NCBI GenBank assembly: GCA_964519245.1
Contig: CAZFLK010000004.1
Span: 1 to 64,000, forward strand
Direction: 5' to 3'
Source: JAYPEY01 sp964519245
Lineage (GTDB): Bacteria; Verrucomicrobiota; Verrucomicrobiia; Limisphaerales; JAYPEY01
Length of the DNA stretch: 64,000 nt
Below, piece after piece: positions 16,605 through 24,739 of the stretch. Within the stretch, counting starts at the first letter, position 1. Every line of letters begins with the position of its first letter. Below the pieces are notes generated by a model. That model was given only the letters and a program-made list of their open reading frames with translations. It did not search any database and had not been told where the DNA came from. The translations under genes and the position numbers were made by a program.

Positions 16605-18275
16605 ATGAGCGAAGCCAAACCATCGCACAACGAGGTCTTGAAGGAAAACAGCCCCACGCTGGCGGGCACCATCGCGCAAACATTGGCGGATCCGGAGGCG
16701 GACAAATTCTCCAAGGATGACTCCCAGTTCCTGAAGTTCCACGGGATCTACCAGCAGGACGACCGGGACAACCGCAAGGGCGGCAAGAAGTTCATGTTCA
16801 TGGTTCGCGGTCGCATTCCTGGCGGGATCCTGCCGGCGGATCTCTACCTGGCCTACGACAAGCTGGCCGATCAGTATGGCAACGAAACGTTGCGCATCAC
16901 CTCACGCCAGAGTTTCCAGTTTCACGGCGTGATCAAGGATGGCCTCGGCAAGGTCATCAAGGGCATCAACGACGCGATGGCCGACACCCTGGCCGCCTGT
17001 GGCGACGTCTCGCGCAACGTCATGTCCCCCCCGACTCCCGCAACCAACGCCGTGCGTGACGCTGCCTTGGAGGACTGTCGCCGCGTTTCCGACGCATTGC
17101 TGCCCGTCACCCCCGCCTACGTCGACATCTGGGTCGAAGGCGTGAAACTGGATCTCAACGAAAAACATGAGGGCTTCGAAGATCCCCTCTACGGCAAGAC
17201 CTACCTGCCGCGCAAATTCAAGACCGCCTTCGCCATTCCGCCCCTCAACGACACCGATGTCTTCACGAACTGCCTTGGCTTCATCGCCATCGAGGAGAAC
17301 GGACAACTGATCGGCTACAACCTGGTGGTCGGCGGCGGACAGGGCCGCACCCACAACAACACCAAAACCTACCCGCGTTGCGGCGACGTCGTCGGATTCT
17401 TCACTCCCGACAAGATCATCGAGGTCGCCAAGGCCGTGCTGACCGTCCACCGCGACTTCGGCGACAGGTCAGACCGCAAACACGCGCGCCTCAAGTACGT
17501 GCTGGAGGAAAAAGGCGTCGACTGGTTCCGCACCGAGCTGGAGAAGCGCGCTGGTTTCAGCCTCGAACCCGCCAGGGAATACCAGTTCGAAAGCCAGGGC
17601 GATCTCTTTGGCTGGCATGAACAGACCGACGGAAAGCTCTTCCTCGGCCTGCACGTTTCCATGGGCCGTGTGAAGGACGCCGAAGGCTCCAAACTCAAGA
17701 GCGCCTTGCGGCACATCGTCGAAACATATCGCGCTGAAGTTCGCCTGACTCCTTCCCAGAATATTCTGCTGACCGGCATTGACGCCGCAAACCAAGACGC
17801 CATCACCCAGATTCTGGCAGATCATGGGATCGCGGTGGCCAACCAAAGTTCAGCGCTGCAACGGGCTTCCATCGCCTGCCCGGCCCTCCCCACCTGCGGC
17901 CTGGCTCTCGCAGAGTCCGAGCGTTACCTGCCCGGCCTGATCGATCAGATCGAGGGCGCCTTGAATGAATCCGGTTTGAATGGCGAGGAGATCGTCATTC
18001 GCATGACCGGTTGCCCCAATGGCTGCGCCCGTCCCTACATGGCCGAGCTCGGCTTCGTCGGCAAGTCCCCGAAAAAGTACCAAATCTACCTCGGCGGCAG
18101 CGAGAAAAGCATCCGCCTCAACACCCTGTGGAAGGATACGGTTCTCGAGGAAGACATCATCAACGAATTGAAACCGCTGTTCGGCCGCTTCAAATCCGAA
18201 CGCCACGAAGGCGAGCGCTTCGGCGATTGGTGCAACCGCGTCGTCGTGCCGGAACTCGCCGCGGAAGAGGACTGA
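16605..18275 (+). CDS. cysI: Assimilatory sulfite reductase, haemoprotein (CysI-type) subunit
   Basis: A 556-residue enzyme reducing sulfite to sulfide with six electrons, close in length to E. coli CysI (570). Sequence blocks shared with CysI include 'FLKFHGIYQQDDRD', 'ITSRQSFQFHGVIK', 'TYLPRKFKTAFAIPP' and 'LVVGGG'. The four cysteines that bind the coupled 4Fe-4S/sirohaem centre are C425 and C431 (CPALPTC) and C470 and C474 (TGCPNGC). No flavoprotein partner cysJ is adjacent, so the electron donor is unknown; a ferredoxin or a distant cysJ is possible. First gene of cysI-cysH-cysC-cysD-cysN, all plus strand, with a candidate promoter just upstream. No clear ribosome-binding site precedes the ATG. 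Confidence 0.95.
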   Translation: MSEAKPSHNEVLKENSPTLAGTIAQTLADPEADKFSKDDSQFLKFHGIYQQDDRDNRKGGKKFMFMVRGRIPGGILPADLYLAYDKLADQYGNETLRITSRQSFQFHGVIKDGLGKVIKGINDAMADTLAACGDVSRNVMSPPTPATNAVRDAALEDCRRVSDALLPVTPAYVDIWVEGVKLDLNEKHEGFEDPLYGKTYLPRKFKTAFAIPPLNDTDVFTNCLGFIAIEENGQLIGYNLVVGGGQGRTHNNTKTYPRCGDVVGFFTPDKIIEVAKAVLTVHRDFGDRSDRKHARLKYVLEEKGVDWFRTELEKRAGFSLEPAREYQFESQGDLFGWHEQTDGKLFLGLHVSMGRVKDAEGSKLKSALRHIVETYRAEVRLTPSQNILLTGIDAANQDAITQILADHGIAVANQSSALQRASIACPALPTCGLALAESERYLPGLIDQIEGALNESGLNGEEIVIRMTGCPNGCARPYMAELGFVGKSPKKYQIYLGGSEKSIRLNTLWKDTVLEEDIINELKPLFGRFKSERHEGERFGDWCNRVVVPELAAEED

Positions 18276-18281
18276 TTCGCC

Positions 18282-19049
18282 ATGTCCGAAGCCATTGCAG
18301 AACCGAAGCCGAGGGTCCGGGAGGAGCCTCTGTTTGCGCACCTCAACCTCGACCTGGCCGCCGCCAATGCCCGGCTCGAGTCCGGTTCGGCGGAAGACCG
18401 AATCGCCTGGGGCATTGAAAACTTCGCCCCGCGCATCGTGCTTTCCTCCAGTTTCGGCGCCCAGGCCGCGGTCTCCCTGCATCTGGCAACCCAACAATGG
18501 GCGGACATCCCCGTCGTGCTGGTCGACACCGGCTACTTGTTCCCGGAGACCTACGAGTTCATTGACCGGCTGACCGAACGCCTGAAACTCAACCTCAAGG
18601 TCTACCGCGCCGAACTCAGCGCCGCCTGGCAGGAAGCCCGCTACGGCAAACTTTGGGACCACGGCGTGGAGGGCATCGAGCAGTACAACTCAATGAACAA
18701 GGTCGAACCGATGAACCGCGCATTGGAGGAACTCGACGCGCTCGCCTCCTTCGCCGGGCTCCGCCGCCAACACAGCCAAGGCCGCAGCAAACTGCCGGTT
18801 CTCACCATCAGTCGCCGCCGTCTCAAGATTCATCCGATCATCGATTGGACCGACAAGAACGTCTACGACTACCTGACGAAGCACAATCTCCCCTACCACC
18901 CGCTCTGGGACGAGGGCTACGTCTCCATCGGCGACACCCATACCAGCCGGAAGCTCACCGACGGCATGGACGCCGAGCAAACCCGCTTCTTCGGCCTCAA
19001 ACGCGAATGCGGCCTTCATGAGGGCGACAGCGCCGACTACAGCATCTGA
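18282..19049 (+). CDS. cysH: Phosphoadenylyl-sulfate (PAPS) reductase
   Basis: A 255-residue enzyme that reduces PAPS to sulfite using thioredoxin or glutaredoxin. The adenylate-binding 'LSSSFGAQAAV' and 'VDTGYLFPETYEF' blocks are present, and the C-terminal catalytic cysteine C243 lies in 'RECGLHEG'. The CC...CXXC cysteines that bind an Fe-S cluster in APS-specific enzymes are absent ('FAGLRRQHSQG' at the position where CCxxRK is expected). The enzyme should therefore use PAPS, which agrees with an APS kinase gene right after it. The ATG is six bases after the cysI stop and cysC starts three bases after this gene ends. Confidence 0.93.
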   Translation: MSEAIAEPKPRVREEPLFAHLNLDLAAANARLESGSAEDRIAWGIENFAPRIVLSSSFGAQAAVSLHLATQQWADIPVVLVDTGYLFPETYEFIDRLTERLKLNLKVYRAELSAAWQEARYGKLWDHGVEGIEQYNSMNKVEPMNRALEELDALASFAGLRRQHSQGRSKLPVLTISRRRLKIHPIIDWTDKNVYDYLTKHNLPYHPLWDEGYVSIGDTHTSRKLTDGMDAEQTRFFGLKRECGLHEGDSADYSI

Positions 19050-19052
19050 CCC

Positions 19053-19667
19053 ATGGGCGCGCCGGAGAATATTCATCCCGAGTTCGATCGCATGCTCGAC
19101 CGGGAGGCCAAGGAGTCCCTGCTCCAACAACACGGCTTGGTCGTCTGGCTCTACGGCCTTTCCGGCTCCGGCAAGAGCACCCTCGCGCATGCCCTGGAAC
19201 GCCGTCTCCATGAGGAAGGACGCCTCACCCAGATCCTCGACGGCGACAACATCCGCACCGGCCTCAACAACAATCTCGGCTTCACCGACGAGGACCGCCA
19301 GGAAAACATCCGGCGTATCGCCGAAGTGGCCAGGCTGTTCTGCCATGCCGGCGTCGTCACCATCGCCTCCTTCATCACCCCCAGGCGGGAGTTGCGCGCC
19401 CTGGCCCGGTCAATCGTCGGCAAAAACGACTTTCTCGAGGTCTTCGTGAAATGCTCCTTCGAAACCTGCGAACAACGGGACGTCAAGGGCCTCTACGCCA
19501 AGGCCAAGGCCGGCGAGATCAAACACTTCACCGGGCGCGATTCCTCCTTCGAGGAACCGGAGACCGCGGACCTCATCATCGACACCGACGCCGAGCATCT
19601 CGACGAGTCGATTGAGCGCGTCTACCAGGCCGTCAAACCGCTGATCGAAAGGAGCGCCGCAGAATGA
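19053..19667 (+). CDS. cysC: Adenylylsulfate (APS) kinase
   Basis: A 204-residue kinase that phosphorylates APS to PAPS, the substrate of the neighbouring CysH. The P-loop 'GLSGSGKST' is at residues 35-43. 'LDGDNIRTGLNNNLGF' and 'DRQENIRRIAEVARLF' are the APS-binding blocks, and 'RDVKGLYAKAKAGEIKHFTG' is the usual lid region. It is a stand-alone protein, not fused to CysN as in some bacteria. A 138-base spacer with a hairpin separates it from cysD. Confidence 0.95.
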   Translation: MGAPENIHPEFDRMLDREAKESLLQQHGLVVWLYGLSGSGKSTLAHALERRLHEEGRLTQILDGDNIRTGLNNNLGFTDEDRQENIRRIAEVARLFCHAGVVTIASFITPRRELRALARSIVGKNDFLEVFVKCSFETCEQRDVKGLYAKAKAGEIKHFTGRDSSFEEPETADLIIDTDAEHLDESIERVYQAVKPLIERSAAE

Positions 19668-19710
19668 AATCGCATTCACACCCGGCGTCCTTCGAAACCC
19701 TCCGTAGCAG

Positions 19711-19757
19711 CCGACGTGAGGAGGCTCAGACTCAAATCCAGAGCCTCCTTACATCGG
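19711..19757. repeat. Imperfect hairpin element between cysC and cysD
   Basis: CCGACGTGAGGAGGCTC (19711-19727) and GAGCCTCCTTACATCGG (19741-19757) are complementary at 15 of 17 positions, and the two mismatches become G-U pairs in RNA. The loop is 13 bases. There is no T-tract, so it is not a classical terminator. It could be a dispersed repeat or an mRNA processing element setting cysD-cysN expression apart from cysI-H-C. Confidence 0.6.
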
Positions 19758-19805
19758 CCGGCGCCAAACCGGAACGTCTTTGATCCCCATTCCCCCAGTT
19801 TACCA

Positions 19806-20720
19806 ATGGAACAACACCACGGATATCGACTCACGCATCTGAAACATCTGGAATCCGAGGGCATCTTCGTCATTCGCGAAGTGGCTGCACAATTCCAGAA
19901 ACCCGTCCTGCTGTTTTCAGGCGGCAAGGACTCGATCGTCATGGCCCATCTGGCGCGCAAGGCCTTCTGGCCAGCCCGACCGCCCTTCCCCATGATGCAC
20001 ATCGACACCGGCCACAACTTCCCCGAAACCATCGCCTACCGCGATCAGTTCATGCACGACATCGGCGCCGAGTTGATCGTCAAATACGTGCAGGACTCAA
20101 TCGACCAAGGCCGCGTCGCCGAGGAAAAGGGCCCCCGCGCCAGCCGCAACAAGCTTCAGACCGTCACCCTGTTGGACGGCCTCGAGGAAGGCCAATACGA
20201 CGCCGCCATGGGCGGCGCGCGCCGCGACGAGGAGAAAGCCCGCGCCAAGGAGCGCTTCTTCTCCCACCGCGACGAATTCGGCCAGTGGGACCCGAAAAAC
20301 CAACGCCCCGAACTCTGGAACCTCTTCAACGGCAGGAAAGCCATCGGCGAACATTTCCGGGTGTTCCCCTTGAGCAACTGGACGGAAATGGACATCTGGC
20401 AATACATCAAGCTGGAGAGCATCCCCCTGCCCTCGATCTATTTCAGCCACGAGCGCGAAGTCATCGAGCGCGACGGCGTCCTGCTGGCCAACACCGAGTT
20501 CATCACCCTGCTCGACGGGGAAGCCCCCGAGAAACGGACCATTCGTTTCCGCACCGTCGGCGACGCCACCTGCACGGGCTGCACCGAATCCACCGCGGCC
20601 ACCGTCGATGACATCATCGAGGAGGTCGCCGCCGCCCGCCAAACCGAACGCGGCGGCCGCGCCGATGACAAACGCTCCGAGACCGCCATGGAGGACCGCA
20701 AGAAGGAAGGCTACTTTTAG
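19806..20720 (+). CDS. cysD: Sulfate adenylyltransferase subunit 2
   Basis: A 304-residue ATP-pyrophosphatase-type subunit that, with CysN, makes APS from sulfate and ATP; the usual length is about 302. The PP-loop 'LLFSGGKDSIVMAHL' is at about residues 37-51, followed by 'HIDTGHNFPETIAYRD'. 'GGARRDEEKARAKER' and the C-terminal 'TCTGCTESTAATVDDI' are family signatures. The start at 19806 (MEQHHGYRL) fits the family; the frame is open to 19716, but those codons lie in the hairpin spacer. It is separated from cysN by 51 bases of repeat-like sequence. Confidence 0.96.
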   Translation: MEQHHGYRLTHLKHLESEGIFVIREVAAQFQKPVLLFSGGKDSIVMAHLARKAFWPARPPFPMMHIDTGHNFPETIAYRDQFMHDIGAELIVKYVQDSIDQGRVAEEKGPRASRNKLQTVTLLDGLEEGQYDAAMGGARRDEEKARAKERFFSHRDEFGQWDPKNQRPELWNLFNGRKAIGEHFRVFPLSNWTEMDIWQYIKLESIPLPSIYFSHEREVIERDGVLLANTEFITLLDGEAPEKRTIRFRTVGDATCTGCTESTAATVDDIIEEVAAARQTERGGRADDKRSETAMEDRKKEGYF

Positions 20721-20766
20721 GAACTTGGAGCTTCCTTGAAATTTGGAGCTCGGAATTTGGAATTTA
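20721..20766. repeat. Degenerate A/T-rich repeat (TTGGAGCT / GGAATTT units)
   Basis: The spacer between cysD and cysN consists of imperfect copies of 'TTGGAGCT' and 'GAAATTTGG / GGAATTTGG'. On the reverse strand it reads as a repetitive KFQ/SSKF peptide. I recall similar low-complexity stretches in intergenic regions of Planctomycetota and Verrucomicrobiota. It holds no hairpin and no gene. Confidence 0.6.
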
Positions 20767-20771
20767 AGAGA

Positions 20772-22052
20772 ATGACCACCACCAAAGGATATCTCGACAT
20801 GGATCTGCTCCGCTTCACGACGGCGGGCAGTGTGGACGACGGCAAGAGCACGCTCATCGGGCGACTGCTCTACGACAGCAAGGCGATCTTCGAGGATCAG
20901 ATGGAGGCCGTCGAGCAGAGCAGCAAGCAGCGCGGCGATGAGATCGTCAACCTCGCCCTGCTCACCGACGGGCTGCGCGCCGAACGCGAACAGGGCATCA
21001 CCATCGACGTGGCCTACCGCTACTTCGCGACGCCGCGACGCAAGTTCATCATCGCGGACACCCCGGGCCACATCCAATACACCCGCAACATGGTCACCGG
21101 CGCCTCGACCGCCAACCTGGCCATCGTGCTCATCGACGCGCGCAAGGGCGTCATCGAACAGACCTGCCGCCACGCCTTCATCGCCTCACTGCTGCAGATC
21201 CAGCACGTGGTCATCTGCGTCAACAAGATGGACCTCGTGGAATACAAGGAGGAGGTGTTCGACGAGATTGTCGCCGACTTCAAGAACTTCGCGTCACGCC
21301 TCGACATTCCCCATGTGGATTTCATTCCGATCAGCGCGCTGCACGGCGACAACGTCGTGGACAAGTCGGACAACATGCCCTGGTACCAGGGCGGCTCCCT
21401 GCTCTACACGCTGGAAACCGTCTACATCGGTCACGAATTCAATCACGTCGATCCCCGCTTCGCCGTGCAATGGGTGATCCGCCCCCAGTCGAAGGAACAC
21501 CACGATTTCCGCGGCTTTGGCGGACGCGTCGTGGGCGGCGTCTTCCGCAAGGGCGACGAAGTCATGGTCCTGCCCTCCGGCTTCACCACGAAAATCAAGG
21601 CCATCCATGAGTTCGAAACCGAACTGGAGGAGGCCTTTTCCCCGATGTCGGTGGCGCTGACCCTCGAGGACGAGATCGACATCAGCCGCGGAGACATGAT
21701 CGTCAAGCCGAACAACAAGCCGCAGGTCGACCAGGACGTGGAGGCCATGATCTGCTGGTTTTCGGAATCGACGAGCCTCCAAACCGGCCGCAAATACGCG
21801 CTGCTCCACACCTCGAAGGAGGTCAAGGCAATCGTGAAGGATGTCCGCTACAAGATTGATGTGAACACGCTCCACAAGATTGAGGACGACCGTGAGATGA
21901 AGCTCAACGACATCGGCCGAATCGTGCTGCGGACCTCGTCTCCCCTGATCCACGACTCCTACACCCGCAACCGCCTCACCGGCAGCTTCATTCTCGTCGA
22001 TGAAATGACCAACAACACCGTGGCGGCGGGGATGATTTTGGGTGAGCGGTAG
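20772..22052 (+). CDS. cysN: Sulfate adenylyltransferase subunit 1 (GTPase)
   Basis: A 426-residue EF-Tu-like GTPase that drives APS synthesis by CysD. G1 is 'GSVDDGKSTLIGRLL' near residue 20, G2 lies in 'REQGITIDVAYRYF', G3 is 'DTPGHIQYTRNM', and G4 is 'NKMDLV'. Two beta-barrel domains follow. It is somewhat shorter than E. coli CysN (475) and carries no APS-kinase fusion, consistent with the separate cysC. The ATG at 20772 matches the family start (MTTTKGYLDMDLLRF); the longer frame to 20736 starts inside repeat sequence. It is the last gene of the sulfur operon; no T-rich terminator follows, but a palindromic repeat begins 33 bases later. Confidence 0.96.
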   Translation: MTTTKGYLDMDLLRFTTAGSVDDGKSTLIGRLLYDSKAIFEDQMEAVEQSSKQRGDEIVNLALLTDGLRAEREQGITIDVAYRYFATPRRKFIIADTPGHIQYTRNMVTGASTANLAIVLIDARKGVIEQTCRHAFIASLLQIQHVVICVNKMDLVEYKEEVFDEIVADFKNFASRLDIPHVDFIPISALHGDNVVDKSDNMPWYQGGSLLYTLETVYIGHEFNHVDPRFAVQWVIRPQSKEHHDFRGFGGRVVGGVFRKGDEVMVLPSGFTTKIKAIHEFETELEEAFSPMSVALTLEDEIDISRGDMIVKPNNKPQVDQDVEAMICWFSESTSLQTGRKYALLHTSKEVKAIVKDVRYKIDVNTLHKIEDDREMKLNDIGRIVLRTSSPLIHDSYTRNRLTGSFILVDEMTNNTVAAGMILGER

Positions 22053-22085
22053 GAAAGCCGCAGCTTGAACGTTTCCCCCATCTTC

Positions 22086-22152
22086 GGAGCGCCGAGCATT
22101 ACTCGGCATTGGCTGCCAATCCACGCCCAGGCCGAGCAATGCTCGGCGCTCC
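22086..22152. repeat. Palindromic dispersed repeat, copy 1
   Basis: Two 22-base arms (22086-22107 and 22131-22152) are complementary at 21 of 22 positions around a 23-base centre. The left arm begins GGAGCGCCGAGCATTACT. The same left arm occurs base for base at 34513-34534. Both copies lie between genes. This looks like a REP- or MITE-type element. Confidence 0.85.
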
Positions 22153-22210
22153 AGCATTGCGGCAGTTGAACTTGGGCTCTCTTGTGGAATCTCCCGACCT
22201 TTGTTACGCC

Positions 22211-22345
22211 GACCTTCAACCAGGTGTGGGTCACCATCATCCAGCCGTTCTCGCCATAGATGGCCGCGCCTTCCGTCGCGTCGTGCAGCTTGGGACGGGA
22301 CCAAAGCCGCATTTCATAATGGATCACCTTGCCGGGGAAACTCAT
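22211..22345 (-). pseudogene. Fragment of a Gfo/Idh/MocA-family oxidoreductase gene
   Basis: About 45 codons read 'FPGKVIHYEMRLW', '...LHDATEGAAIYGENGW' and 'MMVTHTW'. This resembles the C-terminal half of Gfo/Idh/MocA sugar oxidoreductases, where an 'EGAAIYG..GW' strand pair is characteristic. No Rossmann domain or other part of the enzyme is present. Past about 22211 the frame continues with unrelated residues into the palindromic repeat. It lies three bases after the nif3-like stop on the same strand. I read it as a decayed remnant; recognition is from memory of the family. Confidence 0.5.
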
Positions 22346-22348
22346 CCG

Positions 22349-23110
22349 TCACAATCCTGACGGATGATCGAGGAAGGTCCAACTCAACTTGTATTTCTTC
22401 GCCAGATGCGCGGCCAGGGACTTGACCCCGAAGGTCTCGGTGGCGTAATGCCCGCCATAGAAGACATTGATTCCCGCATCCTCGGCCATCCCAAAGGTGT
22501 GGTGCGGTCCCTCCCCGGTGATGAAGGTGTCCACGCCCTCGGATGCGGCCTTGAACAGTTCCGCCCCGGCGCCGCCAGTCACCACCCCCACCCTGCGACA
22601 CTGCTTGGGTCCGCCCGGCAAAATCGTTGGTTCGGCCCCCAGCGCCTTCGTCAGCTTGTTCGCCAATGCTTCCCGGGAAACCCGGACATTCGCCTGAAAC
22701 CCCAGATGCATGCCTCGATCGAAGAAGAACGGCTCCAGGTTCTTGAATCCCAGGACCGAGCAAAGACCGGCATTGTTTCCGAACTTGGGATGGGCGTCCA
22801 ATGGCAGGTGCGAACTGTAGACCGCCAGATTGGCGCCGAGCAACTCCTTGAGCAGTGCGTAGCGGTTCTTGGTCCACGGATGCGACGGCCCCCAAAACAA
22901 TCCGTGATGAACAATCAGCAGATCGGCCCCAGCCTCGACCGCCATGCGCGCGGTCGCCAAGGACCCGTCCACCGCCGCGGCGATCCGCGTGACCCGTCCA
23001 TCATTCTCAACCTGCAGGCCATTGACCGCCCCTTTGTAATCCTCGATCTCCGAGGTCTTCAGGGTCCGATCGCAATAACGGACAATCGTACTGAGCGAGG
23101 CAGTGGCCAT
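22349..23110 (-). CDS. Nif3-like dinuclear metal-centre protein
   Basis: A 253-residue member of the NIF3/YbgI family, toroidal hexamers with a two-metal centre. The family is also annotated GTP cyclohydrolase I type 2, but the physiological role is unclear. Visible signatures: 'DYKGAVNGLQVEND' at the start (family 'D..GLQVG'), the metal histidine pair 'LLIVHHGLFWG', 'VYSSHLPLDAHPKFGNN', and the C-terminal 'VFYGGHYATETFGV', which carries the last metal ligands. The ATG at 23110 is preferred to the in-frame TTG at 23116. It lies 31 bases downstream of pssA on the same strand, so the two may be co-transcribed. Confidence 0.9.
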   Translation of the reverse strand: MATASLSTIVRYCDRTLKTSEIEDYKGAVNGLQVENDGRVTRIAAAVDGSLATARMAVEAGADLLIVHHGLFWGPSHPWTKNRYALLKELLGANLAVYSSHLPLDAHPKFGNNAGLCSVLGFKNLEPFFFDRGMHLGFQANVRVSREALANKLTKALGAEPTILPGGPKQCRRVGVVTGGAGAELFKAASEGVDTFITGEGPHHTFGMAEDAGINVFYGGHYATETFGVKSLAAHLAKKYKLSWTFLDHPSGL

Positions 23111-23141
23111 GATCAAAGGGGCAAATTGAAATCAAACTAGA

Positions 23142-24071
23142 CTAGTTGTCCATCAGTCCGTCATCCCCGAACTCATCCTCAATCTCCCGCCGCAAACTCC
23201 GGGAGATGCGGGGGCGAATGAACCCGTAAACCAAAAAGGTGGTGAGCATCGCGGGAAGGAAAACCGGCAGAATCAAGCCCCGGAAGAAATAGAGCATGCC
23301 CAGGAACAGCACGCAGCCCACCATCTTCGCAAACGGACTGCGCGACTTGAGGTTCAACGACTTGAACGAGGGATACCTGACATTGCTGACCATCATGAAC
23401 GAGAGAAACAACATCACGATCGGCAGCGCAAAACGCCAGTTCTCGGTCGTGAACTCCTTCTTCTCACACCAGAGCAGGAACATGGCAATCGAAACCACCA
23501 ATCCCGCGGCCGCCGGAATGGGAAACCCGATGAAGTCCTTGCTGGTCGCCTTCTCGTCACCCACGATCGCCAGCGCGTTGAAGCGGGCCAGGCGGAACGC
23601 GCCACACACCATGTAGACCGAGGCAATAAACCAACCCGCCTCCGGAGCCGGGAAGGTCACATCCTTCAGCACAAACCGATGCATGAGAAACGCCGGCGCC
23701 GCCCCAAAGGAAATCAAGTCCGCCAACGAATCAAACTCCTGCCCAAAGGGGCTCTCCTTGCCGCCCATTCGGGCCACACGCCCGTCCAACAAATCAAAGA
23801 CACAGGCAATGAGAATGAAAATCAGCGCCTGGTTGATCGAATGCGCGTATGCCACCTGGTTTCCCATGTCGGCCTCCACGATCTTGGTCAGCGCGACAAA
23901 TCCGCAGAACAGATTGCCCGCCGTCATCAGATTCGGCAGAAAATAGATCTTCAACTTCGCGTCCTGCGATTCCAAATCCCGCTCGGACGCAACAATGACC
24001 GGACTTGCAAGCGTCTCACCGCGCCCGTCCGCGGCATCCGAGCCGCTGATGTCTTTCTCCACACGTTTCAT
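23142..24071 (-). CDS. pssA: CDP-diacylglycerol-serine O-phosphatidyltransferase
   Basis: A 309-residue membrane enzyme that makes phosphatidylserine, the precursor of phosphatidylethanolamine. The CDP-alcohol phosphotransferase motif D-G-x-x-A-R-x8-G-x3-D-x3-D is intact ('LLDGRVARMGGKESP' continuing to 'FGQEFDSLADLISFG'). 'YFLPNLMTAGNLFCGF' just before it is typical of PssA. Seven or eight hydrophobic segments span the rest. The start at 24071 is chosen because AGGA lies eight bases upstream; earlier in-frame ATGs at 24089 and 24122 have worse spacing. The N-terminal 40 residues are hydrophilic. The gene is divergent from the exonuclease gene. Confidence 0.9.
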   Translation of the reverse strand: MKRVEKDISGSDAADGRGETLASPVIVASERDLESQDAKLKIYFLPNLMTAGNLFCGFVALTKIVEADMGNQVAYAHSINQALIFILIACVFDLLDGRVARMGGKESPFGQEFDSLADLISFGAAPAFLMHRFVLKDVTFPAPEAGWFIASVYMVCGAFRLARFNALAIVGDEKATSKDFIGFPIPAAAGLVVSIAMFLLWCEKKEFTTENWRFALPIVMLFLSFMMVSNVRYPSFKSLNLKSRSPFAKMVGCVLFLGMLYFFRGLILPVFLPAMLTTFLVYGFIRPRISRSLRREIEDEFGDDGLMDN

Positions 24072-24184
24072 GACTCGCATCCTACTCATTGTCCTTCGCA
24101 TGAAAAGCGGCGAATGGCTCACTTTTCCGGATTTTTCATTGCTCCAAGCCCGCCCGCAACTAAGCTGATCCCAACTCGCGCGCC

Positions 24185-24718
24185 ATGAAGAACATCGTCT
24201 ATTTCGACCTGGAAACCCAACGCTCGGCCGACGAAGTCGGCGGCTGGGACAAGATCCGCGACATGGGCATGAGCGTCGGCGTCACCTACAGCACCGCCCG
24301 CGGCGGCTACCTGATCTACGGGGAAAACGAGGTCAATGACCTCATCAACGAATTGCTCCGCGCCGATTTGGTCGTCGGCTTCAACAACATCCGTTTCGAC
24401 AATGAGGTCCTGCATGGCTACACCGTGATGGACCTGAACCAGGCGCCCACCCTGGATCTTCTCGTCGACCTCCAGAAAACACTCAATCACCGCCTGTCAC
24501 TGGACGCCGTCGCCACCGCATCGCTGGGAGTCGAGAAAACCGCCGAAGGACTGCAGGCCATCGAATGGTTCAAGCAGGGCAGGTTCATGGAAATCGCGGA
24601 ATATTGCTGCTTCGATGTGAAGATCACGAAACTCGTCCATGAGTTCGGCATGCAGCACAAGCAGATCTTCTATACCAACCGCTTCGGCTCGAAGTTGTCG
24701 ACACCGGTGGACTGGTAG
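24185..24718 (+). CDS. DEDDy-type 3'-5' exonuclease-like (RNase H-fold) protein
   Basis: A 177-residue protein with an RNase H-like exonuclease core. The metal-binding residues can be placed: D8 and E10 in 'YFDLETQ', D72 in 'GFNNIRFDNEVL', and the YxxxD motif Y140-D144 in 'EYCCFDV'. This is the DEDDy arrangement of proofreading exonucleases and YprB-like proteins. The domain stands alone, without helicase or polymerase. Its nucleic acid substrate cannot be told from sequence. It ends 21 bases before the stop of the convergent cNMP-binding gene. Confidence 0.8.
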   Translation: MKNIVYFDLETQRSADEVGGWDKIRDMGMSVGVTYSTARGGYLIYGENEVNDLINELLRADLVVGFNNIRFDNEVLHGYTVMDLNQAPTLDLLVDLQKTLNHRLSLDAVATASLGVEKTAEGLQAIEWFKQGRFMEIAEYCCFDVKITKLVHEFGMQHKQIFYTNRFGSKLSTPVDW

Positions 24719-24739
24719 ACGAGGGCCGCCCCGCCCTGA

